A DNA stretch of 64,000 nt, taken from the NCBI GenBank assembly GCA_019925795.1, contig CM034298.1, positions 23,799,556-23,863,555 on the forward strand, in the 5' to 3' direction. The notes under the pieces are model-generated. The model saw only the letters and a program-made list of their open reading frames with translations, did no database searches and was not told the origin of the DNA. Shown here in pieces: positions 47,161-59,529 of this stretch (position 1 is the stretch's first letter; the number at the start of each line of letters is the position of its first letter). Both the position numbers and the translations under genes were made by a program. The DNA comes from Dendrobium chrysotoxum. Its lineage: Eukaryota; Streptophyta; Magnoliopsida; Asparagales; Orchidaceae.

Positions 47161-49066
47161 TGAAAGTTTGTTAGGGATGTTAAGCCCTTATGAACTAGCC
47201 CAAGGCTAACCAAGAGGGAGGGGGGAATTGGTAATTTTAAAAATTTATGAGCAAAAATGATTTAGAAAATCTTTTTAAATATTTTAAAATATTTACAGTT
47301 TCTTGATGATGTGCAGATGTTCAACAATAACAAAATAATAATCACAATCACATAATCATCAATAGAAAAATAAGTGCAAAAAATATTCAGAAAGAATACA
47401 CCAGATTTTATAGTGGTTCGCTCAACCTAACCTATGTCCACTCCCCCGAGCCTCCCCTCTGAATATTGCACTAACACTTAGTGACTCTCCTTCTGCTCCC
47501 ACAGCAAGGTGGAGAAGCCTATATAAAACTGCTTTCCACCAACTCGGTGAGGCAGAGAACCCAAACTCATTTCACTTCCACCTGAAGCAGGTAGAGAACC
47601 TGGATAAAACTCCTTTCCATGAATCTGGTGAGGTAGAGAACCTAGACTTCTTTCACTTCCTGAAGCAGGCAGAGAACCTGGAATCCTTTCACTTCCTCCT
47701 AAAGTAGGTTGAGAACCCTGACCTTCTTGCAAATGATCCTTCCACAGAGACACCATGGACAAGAGACGACGATTGGAGAAGATGACTCAGATCCTTGCTT
47801 GGAGCAACCTTTGTGAACATCTCACAAACTCCCCCTCACAAGATCTTCTCTCTCTCTCCCAAGCTCTTTGTCTCTCTCTCCTTCTCAAGTCTCTCATAAG
47901 AAATGACAGCGACAAAAGATCTTAATGATAGAAGATAAGAGATCTTAAATAGTAGGGCTCAAAATTTGCCCTAAATTTCAACTGGTTGTCAAATATCATC
48001 AAGGATAATCCTTAGATCATCCTGTATGATCATTATAAATCAGTCCCTTTTGGCCTGGATGATCAGGTTCTTCTGGACGATTAGAAGATAATTCTGTTCA
48101 TATCATCCAGGATGATTCTATGATCATCTAGGATGATTAGTTCGAACTAGGAATATAGTCCAAAATACAGCTCGGGATGTCTAGGAGAAAAGACTGGACG
48201 ATCTGAAGAAAATGACTTGATTGTCCAGGATGATACGTATCATCATGTATGATTAGTTCAAAAAGACCAAAATCGTCCAGCAGATTCCTTGGGTCATACA
48301 GCCAAACCATACTGGATGATTACAAAATGACCTGATCATCCCAGATGATATTTCTATCATCCCATACGATTAGTTTAAAACTGAGAATATCATCCAGAGG
48401 ATTGTTCAGGTCATCCAGGTGAAATGCTCTGGATGGTTAGGATTTCCAATTAATCATCCAGGATGATCTTACAATCATCTAGGATGATATGATCGAATCA
48501 CTCAAACCTTAATTACTTTTCTTAATCACATGACTAATTTAGACATGATTATAGTGGATCATCCAGGATGATACACGTATCATCTGGGATGATTAGACTA
48601 AATCTCTAAAAATAAAAACTTGCCTAACTTAGTCTGGTAGTTGAGAATTTCTAATTTGAGCATATCATCCTATACGATGGGTGTATCATCCAGGATGATC
48701 TACTTAATTAAACTAACTTAGCATGGTTACCCTAATTAGGGTTTATGTTATCAATGGATCATCCAGGATGATGTGAATATCATCTAGGATGATTTAAACA
48801 AAATTTTGAACAGAAACTCTAACTCACTAAAACTCTCCCCATGAGCGTATTTGTGCAAGGTTACTTAGCTTGGAGATCCGTTACATTACACTTGACTAAA
48901 AAGGATGAAAAATTATATTGAACCTGAAAACACAGACGGACTGACTCGATCTTGAGCTGGCTTGAATTGCACTTGATCTTGTGTACCTGAAATGTTAGAC
49001 ACTTAAATAGAAATGAAAAGGTTTAATATCATCAAAATCACAGTCCTTGAATCTAGATTCACAACA
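47161..49066 (-). repeat. Copia C 5' LTR
   Basis: 1906 bp, TGAAAGTTTG... to ...TTCACAACA. In element sense: U3 with palindromes (about 48800 to 47990, for example ATCATCCAGGATGAT at 48105-48119 and 48556-48570), TATA-like box 47944-47952, then R/U5 with tandem GGCAGAGAACC-type units (47550-47720) and a G-rich tract by the inner edge (47214-47226). Confidence 0.93.
47944..47952 (-). promoter_or_regulatory. TATA-like box, copia C 5' LTR
   Basis: CTATTTAAG on the minus strand, immediately downstream of the U3 palindrome array; probable promoter of the genomic RNA. Confidence 0.6.
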
Positions 49067-49981
49067 GCTTCCGTAGTTGTGATATTAACTTATTAATTTT
49101 TTAAAATTAAATGAATTAATTCTAAACTTTAATAATTTAATTAATAAAATTCAAATTCATACCACATAAATTTCAATTAAAATTTCTTTTTGACCTTAAT
49201 GAATAAACACTTTAAATGTAAGCAACTTAAACATTCAACTCCTATATGACATACTAAAACCACAAAAAAACCTCCGTTACACACTTAGATGGTTTGCTAG
49301 GACAACCAACTTTAGGCTAGGCTAAGTAAGTGGATTGAATTGCTTGCTAAGTGCTTTTCTTGGAGAGCACCCCATATTTTTTATTTATTTTATGCAATCT
49401 AGAATGCCATACATTTTAATTTCTATTGGTACACTTAGGCTCCTTAAGTACTATATTCAAAGCATTAAGATATTACACAACTCCTTCTACACATTTTATA
49501 TTAACTGCCTAATGCTTTTATATCATTTAAATTTCCTACAAGAGTAAAAGTTGAATTTACTTAAGAATTATGCACAAATCTAAGTCATTATAAATTATAG
49601 ATTTTATATAGATCAAGTTATACAGCATCTTGAGTTATAAAGAGTCAAATACACCTACTTATATATGCAAATGGGCTCCAAAAGATGATATCCTCTCCTT
49701 TGGAAGATAATCTCTTTTGAAATTTTATAGAAGACTTAGAACTCAAAGAACTCAAGTAAATATATTTGAACCATTACATAGTAGGCTTAGAAGTTAAGGT
49801 TAATTGTAGTGGAGTCTGGCCACCTTTCTTTTCTACAGAGTCTGAGTCTTATAAATATTCAATAAATAAATAAATAAATTTCTTTTATAAACAGTTTCTT
49901 TTATTTAAATTGTATCACACTTTACTCATATGGGTGGTAGCATGAGTAGGTAGAAGTTTCCTATGTTTTTCTTAGTGTATA
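49067..49981. repeat. Repeat family D, copy 1, right part
   Basis: It aligns with about 54690-55610: shared GAATAAACACTTTAAATG.AAGCAACTTAAA and GGTTTGCTA.GACAACCAACTTTAG blocks, then TTGGAGAGCACC. It stops matching at 49981, where the inverted-repeat-bounded segment begins. Confidence 0.8.
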
Positions 49982-52323
49982 TGTCACACTCCAGGATCTA
50001 TGTTGAAAGAATTACATCAGTTTTTCATTTTAATAATTTACCTAGAGCTTACCAATGAACAACAAAAAGAAATATGATTACATTGTTGTCTTATCTAGAG
50101 CCTTATATCATAGGATCTTTACCGTTTCCTAAAAATATATAAAACCACATAATAAGCACATAACCTAACAAGAAATTAAAACTCTATCACTACTTTCAAA
50201 ACAGGTAAAAGAATTAATGTGTATATTCAATTTCAGTCAATATCAATCATCACTTAATATAAGAAATAAAAATCTCAAAAATTAATAATAAAGAAGACTA
50301 TCACCTAATGAATCATATCAGTATGCTATAGTATGTTGTATCAATATTAATGTCATAATGAGCTATAAGTATGTCAATCAGTTTAATGTACTATCAGGTA
50401 AATATTATCATGAGTATAATTATGAAAAGCAAGGCATGACTTTCATCTTTAATGTGATGTTTTTAATATCTTTACCCCAACTGCTTCTCAATAGGTCATA
50501 AGTTATATTAATTATCACTTATTTAATTAATCAATTATTATTACAGGTGGATTTCAATAATCATTAAGAGTAGTCACCCTCTATCCATCGATGTAATTTG
50601 GTCAATCAGTTATAGGCTATAACTAGGATTACACAACTAACCTTTTATTTCAAGTAAAGCCCGTCGACCCACCCTCCTATGTAGGGTATTATATTTTAAG
50701 AGCCAATCCATATTCATTATAGTATTAACAGCCAGCCTTTCTTGCTCATATGCAAATGCCATCTTTTCTATGCAATGTAAGTTAATATCAATAGTCAATA
50801 TCATGTATGAAATGTAAAAATATATAAATACATAGAAGTCTATTAAATTTGTACACTATATATTTACTTCAAAAAATCGTATGTTTGAATTTAACCATTG
50901 AAAATTCAATATATTTCAGTCAAAATGTTCATATTGACGAGATTTATCACATACGAAAAGTTATGTGATGAAAGTTTTACCAATATAAACTTTTCCTTAT
51001 TTTCTGGTAATAGAAATACAAATTTGTTTAGAAAAATATTACAAACATAAAATTATTGAAAACTAAAATAGGGTAACTGTTCCTTACAGTAAGATGAGCA
51101 AATATCACAATAGGACTAAGTAGCAAAAATTGCATCACGACCTCCAAATCTTTATTCTCCTTTTCTATCTCCTCACTTTTTCTCTTAAATTTTTAAATTT
51201 TTCTTTGCTAGTCTCTATTAGCTGAATACATTAAGGAAAATAGAGGATTTAATGAAGTATTATAGTAGAATTATATATTTAGGATATATTTATAAATATC
51301 CCTGCCTCACGCCATTAACTCCTTCACTTGATTTGCTTGGCGAGGAAGAAATTGAAAGAGTTGAAGAAGAGAGAGGAGAGAGAAAAACCTTTGGATCATA
51401 TTTATCAGTCATTCCTATTATAGATTTTATTCTATTTATTGTAAATGACTAATCTCTTACTTCTATTTTCAATGATTTTGATTTTTCTTAAATCTATCAT
51501 AAATGTATTATTTCTTAATTTCATAAGAGTTTACTATGTAAGTTTGGATTTATTATAGATTTGGTCATTCTAATAGATGTGATATTATTTTATTACATTT
51601 TAATTGAAGTACTGAATGATATTAGATACATATATGATAACTCCACGTCATACCCTATCGATCCACATAATTTATTGATTGGGAGTCATAAGAAGCTAAA
51701 GATTGATTGGGAGTTATAAGAAGTCAGAGTGACTGATTCATGTGTTTCAAGGGGAATTATAAGGAGTATATTGATTGGGAGTTATAAGGGGTGACTAATT
51801 GGGAGTCATAAGTGCAGGAGAAATATACCTTAAGATACACTCATTGAATATCTGAATACTGATACCGACACTACTACAAATACTATACTAATATTTTGAC
51901 TAGCACTAATACTATTTTCTATCATTAACACTATTTAATATTATTGATTAGTATTATTGACTTTTACTGCTATTATGACTAATAATGTAATGGATTGAGA
52001 TGTGATAAATTATAGAAGGATAAATTGATACAGATAATTAGTATAGACATTGATACATATATTTCTTTATATGATTTATATCATATTGTTATCTTTTATT
52101 TTGTATTGATTTTAATTGTAAGGTTTTAGTTACTTGCTGGGCTATGTGCTCATTAGATGGTTTTACAGGTTTTTAGGAAAGGGTAAGGTTCCTCTAATTT
52201 GAGACTCCAAATAAGACAAATATATAATCATTTTTCTTTGCAATGTTCATTGATAAGCTCTAATTAAATGGTTAAAATGAAATATAGATGTAATTCTTTG
52301 AAAATAGATCCTGGGGTGTGACA
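49982..52323. mobile_element. 2.34-kb segment with ~200-bp terminal inverted repeats
   Basis: The left arm (49982-50183) and right arm (52122-52323) are inverted copies. The outermost 33 bp, TGTCACACTCCAGGATCTAT and onwards, match at 30 of 33 positions; inner blocks such as TTTCCTAAAAA, GAGCTTA.CAATGAACA and AGCACATA also pair. The interior has no recognisable protein. Long TIRs suit a Mutator-like element, but I see no 9-bp target duplication (TAGTGTATA against CGCCAGGCA). Alternatives are two inverted solo-LTR pieces, since TGTCACAC...GTGTGACA are common LTR ends. Confidence 0.6.
51660..51825. repeat. Direct repeats of GATTGGGAGTTATAAG type
   Basis: Five copies of GATTGGGAGT(C/T)ATAAG or a close variant between 51677 and 51812, spaced 30-60 bp apart and interleaved with AAGTCAGAGTGACTGATT-like sequence. 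Non-coding. Confidence 0.65.
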
Positions 52324-55300
52324 CGCCAGGCATTTACTTAGGATTTATAATAGGGTTTCACAAAATACATGAATGGCCCTAAGATTATCTCTCTACTCTT
52401 CCTTTCAACCAACCATACCTCTATCAAAATTTTTATACCATTTAATTTATTATATCGATCATATGAAATGAAACCTATGTGGGGAAGATCAAATCATGAT
52501 TGTCTATTCATTCTATTTCATTCAAACAATCATGATCTCAACATTTTTTAGTCATGGTCACAATCTCGTGGTAGATCGGACGACTATGCTTACTGTCACG
52601 CTGGTTAAGTGAGTTGAATCACTTGACCACCACCTTCCATGTTGTCCTATCGCTAGCTTCCATGTGTAAAGTTCTGCTCAATTAGCACCACTGGTTGACT
52701 GTGTAATAAAACCCATAAATAATTTCAAGAAAAGGGTCAAACTTCCAAAAATTCAAGAAAATTCATTTTTTACCATTTTTAATAAGTAAACCCTCACTGG
52801 ATTTAAAATAAATAGCTCCATTTTATAAAAATAATTCCATCCAAACTTGATGAATATTTTTGGAATTATTTGTGTTATATATATTTCCTATTTTCTATTA
52901 TAAAATGAAAAGTACTTATCAAATTGAGCTAAATTTTTACAAAGGTCGAATAGGGAATATGCTTTCCATTCTATGAATTTTCTAGGGCCATTTAATGTCA
53001 CTACAGCTGATACTTGAATTTATAAGAACCTAGGTCATAATTTGACCTAGAGTTTTGAAAATTTATAGTTAACTTAATTCTTATCAAATCATTACATTTT
53101 AGGGCTTGATTAAATCAATATGATAAGCTTTTAATTTCAAAATAAATCCAAGATATGATTATCCATAATTTTGGAGTAAAGGACCTTTAAATGTCTACTA
53201 ATTTTCCTATATTACTCCTAAAATATGCATAATATTGAGCACAAATTTAAAGGGGTGTGTTTGAGGATGTCTTCTACATCCTCCAATATTCTTGATCCAA
53301 TTTGATGCACATATTTTTTGTAGTTGAACTTTCAAGTCTATAAGTTATTATATAACCTATAACTTTGATAATTCATTATAATTATTTCATAGAGGATTAG
53401 GACACTAAATTGCTATGGTTTGATTTTGTATGAGCAAGGGTTAGTCACACTAATTTGCGTGCCCATTTGAACATTAGTGACATCTAAGAAAAATAATTAA
53501 GATTTGTATCTAGTTAATTTAGAAAAATTCTAGAAATTCAGACACATACTCAATTGGGGTGAAACTTCAAATACTTAAACTTAGTGTTATTATACACAAT
53601 AGGAATTAGTTCTATCTTAATTTGACTTTAATTGAACTTCAAACAAAAATAATAAAAATTAGCCTTTAATTAAGGGTTGAATTCTTCAAAAATCACAATA
53701 AATCAAATAAATCTCATAAAATAAGAAAATCACAATCAATCAACTCCAAATCAATCCTATAATTAAGGAAAAATAAAATCTAGAATCAATTTGGATAAAA
53801 ATTTAATTAATAATTAACTAATCTGTAATTAAATATTAATTAAATAAATTCATAAAAATTAAAATATAAATCAAATTAATCCAAAATTTTTGGAGATTGA
53901 TCCATTAGTTAATCTTAATTAATGTTGTTAATCTCGTAATTTTTAATGTGATTTGATATCAAAATTAAATAACCTAAGTTTAATGTAATAATAGGCTATT
54001 GAAATAATTCATTAAATACCTAATTTCAAATATAATTATATAAATATAGCAAATATAATTCAAATATACATATTAAATTTAAATAAAATAAAACAAAATT
54101 AGAGATTATTAATTTGAATTTAAATAAAAAAATTTAATATAATTCATTAGTAAATAATTAATAAATCATTAAAACAATTAAAAGTTAAATTATTTATTAA
54201 AAATTCCAAAGAATTCAAATAAAAATTAGAAAATTACAGTTAAATCTTAAATCATTTAAACCAAATTAATTTGATAATTAATTTGATTAAAATTATTTTG
54301 ATCTAACAAATTTGATAATTAATTTTGATTAAATAAATAAAGGCCTTTATCCTTCATTCTTGACTCAATTCAAAGGGCATTTTAACATTTGATTTTACGT
54401 CCTCTAATGTTAAATGACAAGAAGACCCCTATTTGTTATGTACAACACCTTTCAGGAAGACAAAACAAATTGGATTGGAGGATCTTCATTTCAACAATAA
54501 ATCAATGACCCTATACATGATGCTTGACTCCACTTGGAGAGCATGTGTATTAGACTGAATGGGCTCTTTTTTATCCCTTAATAAATATCCAATAAATCTT
54601 TAAAGGCTTCATGTGATCATCTATCATGTATGGGGGATGATTACATTATGATTGCAATACCTTAGGATTTATAGGTTAGTAGCTCCCGCACATAGATTTA
54701 TTAACTCATAAAATTTTTAAAACTAAAATAATTAGCTTCAAATATTAAAATTTAAATAATAAAATTCAAATTTATACAAGATAAACTTTAATTAAATAAA
54801 GCATTTTGTTGTTAATGAACAAACACTTTAAATGCAAGCAACTTAAATAATAAACTCTTAAAGCATATAACAAAACCATAAAGCCTCTTTCACACACTTA
54901 CATGGTTTGCTAAGACAACCAACTTTAGCCTAGGCTAGGCCGGTGGTGTTAATTGCTTGATGGGTGCTTTGCTTGGAGAGCACCATATGTTTGTTTATTT
55001 ATTTTTTACAATATAAATTTTATGCACTTTAATTTTTGTAGATGCCCTTAGGATTTTTAAGGACTGCATTAGAAGCATTTGGATATTACACAACTACTCT
55101 ACACATTTTATACTTCTATATGCTAGTTACATTTTATACAATCCCTTATATTCTTGTAAGAGTCGGAGTAGAATATACCTATGAATGATGTATATATCTT
55201 AGGCCTTGTAAATTATAAATTATATGTATATCAAGTTGTGCATCATCCTGCATTGTAAAAGACTCAAATACAACATCTTATACATTCAAATGGGGCTCCA

Positions 55301-55610
55301 AAAGAAGATATCCTCTCCCTTAGAGGATACTTTCATTTGGAATTCCATAGAAGACTTGGAGCTCAAAGACCTTAAGTAGACATATTTGAATCTATACATA
55401 TAATTGGTAGAGAAATCCAGATTTATTATGCTGAAGCCTGGCCTCCTTACCTTTTGTAGAATCTGATTTTGTTGTATATTTTTAAATCAATTAATAGATA
55501 ATATTTCTTTTATACAAAATCTCTTTTTATTAAATTACATCATGCATTGCAAACTATGGGTGGTAGTTTGCATTGGTGGGTAGAATTTTATTAGGCTTTC
55601 TTTGATGTAT
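52324..55610. repeat. Repeat family D, copy 2 (uninterrupted)
   Basis: About 3.3 kb colinear with 34680-37093 plus 49067-49981. It gives the empty site for copia C near 54685. AT-rich and non-coding. The two D copies flank the 2.34-kb inverted-repeat segment in direct orientation, so they could be LTRs of one element whose internal region was replaced, or independent copies. Confidence 0.7.
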
Positions 55611-56700
55611 ATTTTTTGGACTTTATAGGAATATGTATGCCAGTTCTAAGATGATACATTATTGGGTACCATATATACCAACCCCTTTATATATTTATCA
55701 TATATGCACACATTTTACTTCTGCAAGGTATGTTAAAAAAATACATATGACAAATAGGGGCAAGGTAGCAGGGTCTGCATACGCTAGAAGGATTCTATCA
55801 CTAATGCTTTGATATAAGGTTATTATGCTGCCAAAATTGCTTAGAAATTTCTAGAGTTAGAAAGTTTAGTTTGGATAATTAAATTAGATAAAATATAGAG
55901 TTTTAGCGAGTCATTTTATTAGTGTCATTTTAACGTAAAGTCAAAATTACTTATCTTAAGTCACAGATTCATAATCTGATCTACTCCTTTGATCTCTTAA
56001 GATAAAGATAATCGTATCTTACACTACATCTAAGATGATTACTTATGTATTACGTTGTTAGCTGGCAGCACATTCCAAGAAAGTGAAAGCCTAGAGGTAT
56101 CTGCACACCTCAAACTCTATTATAAAAAGAATATCATGTATTCAAAGGTATTTTCTATAAATTTAATGATATTGTTTTTAGGAATAACTAATATTTTCAA
56201 AGTATATAACTGAATTCTTAGGTATTTTAAATCTTGAATGAGTCTAATATCCACTTTAATTGAAAGTTCTCTCTTTGGAAATATAATTAACTATAGGGGC
56301 TTATCTGTATAGGAACCCAAGATCCTAGTATAAAGTAAACCCTGCATAAGTTTGCTAAGATAGGAGAAAAATCTTTTAGACAAAAGTCTAAGCTAATCTT
56401 GGGTTAGTTTTGTATTTAAAATGATAAGTGTATATGAATATTATCCTTTAGGATGAACTTCATACCCCCTATGCTGAATTTGAATATGAAATTTTTTTTC
56501 TTTTCTCAAGTTGATAATATGAGTGTTTATTTGTCTTTTAAAGTAATTTACACTAATTATGAGGATTTGATTAAAGAAACACTAAATCTAAAATCAGTGT
56601 TCATCATCATTTTAATTTGTCTACATGACATTATAAGGAAGATTAGCTCGGTGGTCAATGATTTTGCTATTATTTCATAGAACATTCAATCCTATACATA
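55611..56700. other. Unassigned AT-rich sequence before the gypsy fragment
   Basis: No domain recognised. A 75-codon open frame at 56453-56680 has no family features, though its position suggests it may be decayed gypsy pol sequence. Confidence 0.3.
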
Positions 56701-57240
56701 CTGTAAAAGGATAAGTATTGATAAATTTCCAAGTAGTGCACCCACTTTAGGATGCTATTCTCATAGATGATGAACTACAAGATGAGTAGATTCTGAATTT
56801 AATAATGCATGAAAAACCCACCTAGGAATTTTATTTTGATGGTGTTGCATCTAGCCAAAAAGATAATGGATCACAAGATATATCCCTATAGAAAGTTAGG
56901 ATTAGCATTATATTCATCACACCTGATAAAGGGTTGATGTATTACTCTCAACATTAATTAAAATGATGTACAAATAATGAAGCTTAGTACAAGGCACTGA
57001 TAATCGGCTTATAATTGATAATTTTAAATGAAATTAAAGAAGTAAGGACATATGGAGATTCACAACTTATGTTCAACCAAGTTGTAGGTACATATAAGGT
57101 GTTAAAACCAAACTTAATTCCATATCAACAATATACCATTAAGTTGTTAGAGTAGATTCCAAATATTACTTTGTCTAGAATACCATGTGGAATAAATGCC
57201 TTGGCAGATGTCCTAGTAATTCTCACTAAATAGGTTCTTC
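56701..57240 (+). pseudogene. Ty3/gypsy RNase H-like fragment, broken
   Basis: VKG.VLINFQVVHPL (about 56700-56745) resembles the 'KGQALADFLADHP' connection. Then FYFDGVASSQ.DNGS (about 56827-56870), CTNNEA.YKALIIGL (about 56968-57015), YGDSQLMFNQVVGTYKV (about 57050-57100) and INALADVLVILTK (about 57195-57232) follow the RNase H of plant gypsy pol, including the FDG and GDS blocks. Single-codon stops are scattered but the frame is mostly kept. No integrase or LTR can be assigned. Confidence 0.75.
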
Positions 57241-57540
57241 TTTATTATGGGTACATCATCAAAATCATCTCACATCCATCAATAATTATCTAAAATTTGC
57301 CTTAGGGATATAATAAATTTAGTTCAGTGTGATCTTCTAATTCAATATATGGTTTAAGCTCAGTACGTTCAGTAATTGATATAGATTTTAGGTTAAATTT
57401 TAGAAAATGTCTAGCAAGTTAATCTCCAATGTCAACATTACCCAAACCAAGTATGCATAGGGCTCTCAGATTCAATTTAGTTTATGATTTGACAAGCTGT
57501 GGTTTACATTCTCTGGAGCACAAGCTAAAGTGGTCAGATC
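57241..57540. other. Sequence between gypsy fragment and copia E LTR
   Basis: No feature recognised; may be further gypsy internal sequence or the outer edge of the copia E LTR, whose exact start I cannot fix. Confidence 0.3.
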
Positions 57541-59363
57541 TTCAAAATAAAAGTACGAGATGTGTCAAGAGGGGGGGGGGGGGGGTGAATTGGTAATTTT
57601 AAAAATTTAAACCTAAACAGGAGTTCTAATTTCTGTATTTTTAAAATAGCAACTTGACAAGTAGAATGCGAAAGCTTTTAGTTCATTCACAACAACGATA
57701 TTAGTGACATAATTACAAATTTTACAATACAAGATTAAGATTAGATTTTTTACTAAGTAATTAAAACAGTAAATAAAATGCGTGAAAGTAAAGAGCAGTA
57801 AAAATAGAAAAAGCACACCAAAGATTTTTATAGTGGTTCGGTCACTTGACCTACATCCACTCCCCGGAATTCTCCATCCAGGATTTGCACTACTAAAAGT
57901 TGACTCTCCTTTTGCTCCCACAGCAAGGCGGAGAAGCCTTTACAAGACTCACTTTCACCTTCCCCGGTGTGGTGGAATACCAAACGCTATGTCACCCTCC
58001 CGGTGATGGCAGCGGATCTTCTCCTTTTTCTCCCTCCTAGAGACGGTAGAGTACCTTGATGATGTTGATCTTGAAGCCTCTCTTCCCTAGAGAACTTTCC
58101 CAAGACTCCCCAAAGCCACAAGAGGAGCAAAGAATGCAGCTAGCTTGGAGCCACTGTGTGATCCCCTCACACTCCTTCTCCCTCACGCTCAAGTTCACCT
58201 TCAGCTTCCTCTCACAAGCCCTGGATCTCTCCAAAGAAAGCTTCTCTCTCAAGAGTCCCTTCCTCTCTCAATGCTTCTCAAAGCAGCAAGACAGACCAAC
58301 AACCTCTCCAATTGAAAAAATAAAGTCCTTTTAAAATAGGCTTTAGAAAACCCTAAAAATTTTAACTTTTTTATCTCTGTTCGTGTAGTATGATATATCA
58401 TCGTACAGTATGATCAGTTCAGAGAAAGCTTCATCCAGTACGAGCACAGACGAATAGTTCACAAATTTTACGAATATTATACTGTATAATATGGAGATCG
58501 TATAGGATGATCATGTTAATTTCAACTGTTCGTACAGGATGATCTGTGAGATGATCTCTGGGATGAGTAAATTCATCTCTGACTATCATCCAGAACTGTA
58601 CCATTCGTACAATACGATTAGTTCATTTTTAGGACATCGTCCAGTATGATATGAATATCGTTTGGGATGAATAGAACAAAAAACCTTAGTTTCGTCTGGT
58701 ACGATCAATGGGATGAATAAAATCATGTCTGAAAATCATATAGTATGATAATAATCATATAGTATGATCCAATGTAATTAAGAAACGAAAATTTTATTTC
58801 CTGATTACAGGAGATAATTTTGATTAGTTTTCAAATAATCGTGCAGTACGAATAGTTCAGAATATCAAAATTAGAAACTTACCAAACTTATTCTAATGGC
58901 TAGGGTTCTTAATTGAACCTCAATGTACAGTACGATTAAAATTATACAGTACGATTAGTTCACAGAACTAGTCGTTCAGGATTAGCTGTTAGCCCTGAGT
59001 CATTAATGACTCATCATATATTATGATTAAGAATCATATAATATGATTAGTTTTTTTTTTTTAAATTTTGACATAAAAAAAATCTCCCTCTATGTGTGTG
59101 CATGGTTGCCCCTTTTACAAACATGCTTTTATAGCAGACACAAGAAAATAAAAAATAAAGAAAACAAAAATACAAGTTTTTGAATATCCTATTCTACCCA
59201 TTTTGAGTCTCCAGCAATCTTGAGCGGTGTGTATCTGACCTGAAATATTAGTGCTCACAGACAAAGATAAACATTTATAATCTTTAAGAAAGTCCATATA
59301 AATTAAGTAAGTATTAGTTGTCACCATCAAAATTAAGTGCTCGAGATCCTGGATTTCAACACA
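57541..59363 (-). repeat. Copia E 3' LTR
   Basis: The right edge ...GGATTTCAACACA at 59363 is equivalent to those of B and C. The left edge is approximate. Shared blocks: TTTATAGTGGTTCGGTC, GACCTACATCCACTCCCCGG (57849-57868) and CACAGCAAGGCGGAGAAGCC. A 15-G run lies at 57571-57585. TATA-like TTTTAAAATAG at 58329-58339. U3 palindromes at about 58385-59062, for example ATCGTACAGTATGAT (58400-58414). Confidence 0.82.
58329..58339 (-). promoter_or_regulatory. TATA-like box, copia E 3' LTR
   Basis: CTATTTTAAAA on the minus strand between the palindrome array and R/U5, in the place occupied by CTATTTAAA in B and C. Confidence 0.5.
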
Positions 59364-59529
59364 AAAGTCTCTATAATATCAGTTCTTCTTCAGCTTAATG
59401 CTAAGGTTGGGCCTATAACTAATAAACCCTCAGTTTTCTCTCATCCTACTTTCCCACGATCAACTATTAGTGACAAAGGAATGTTTGCAATCATTTCTTA
59501 AGCAGATGTGTTCATAAATTTTCATGCTG

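Larger units (their letters stand above)
37094..49066 (-). mobile_element. Copia C: near full-length Sirevirus-type Ty1/copia element
   Basis: 11,973 bp. LTRs at 37094-39118 (with a SINE-like insertion) and 47161-49066; PBS 47147-47158; PPT 39120-39132; complete gene order on the minus strand. It is inserted into repeat D: the uninterrupted copy reads GGTTAGTAGCTCCCG at about 54680-54694, and the flanks here are GGTTAGTAGTCTC and GCTTCCG, so the 5-bp target was probably GCTCC-like (GTCTC/GCTTC now). Stops and point changes make it non-autonomous. Confidence 0.93.

Noticed and set aside
48000..48800. CRISPR-like array (short repeats with spacers)
   Set aside because: Spacing is irregular, units are palindromic and diverged, and the region is the U3 of an LTR in plant DNA.
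57613..58334. Several open frames on both strands in the copia E LTR
   Set aside because: They lie in R/U5, overlap on opposite strands and match the non-coding blocks shared with copies B and C.
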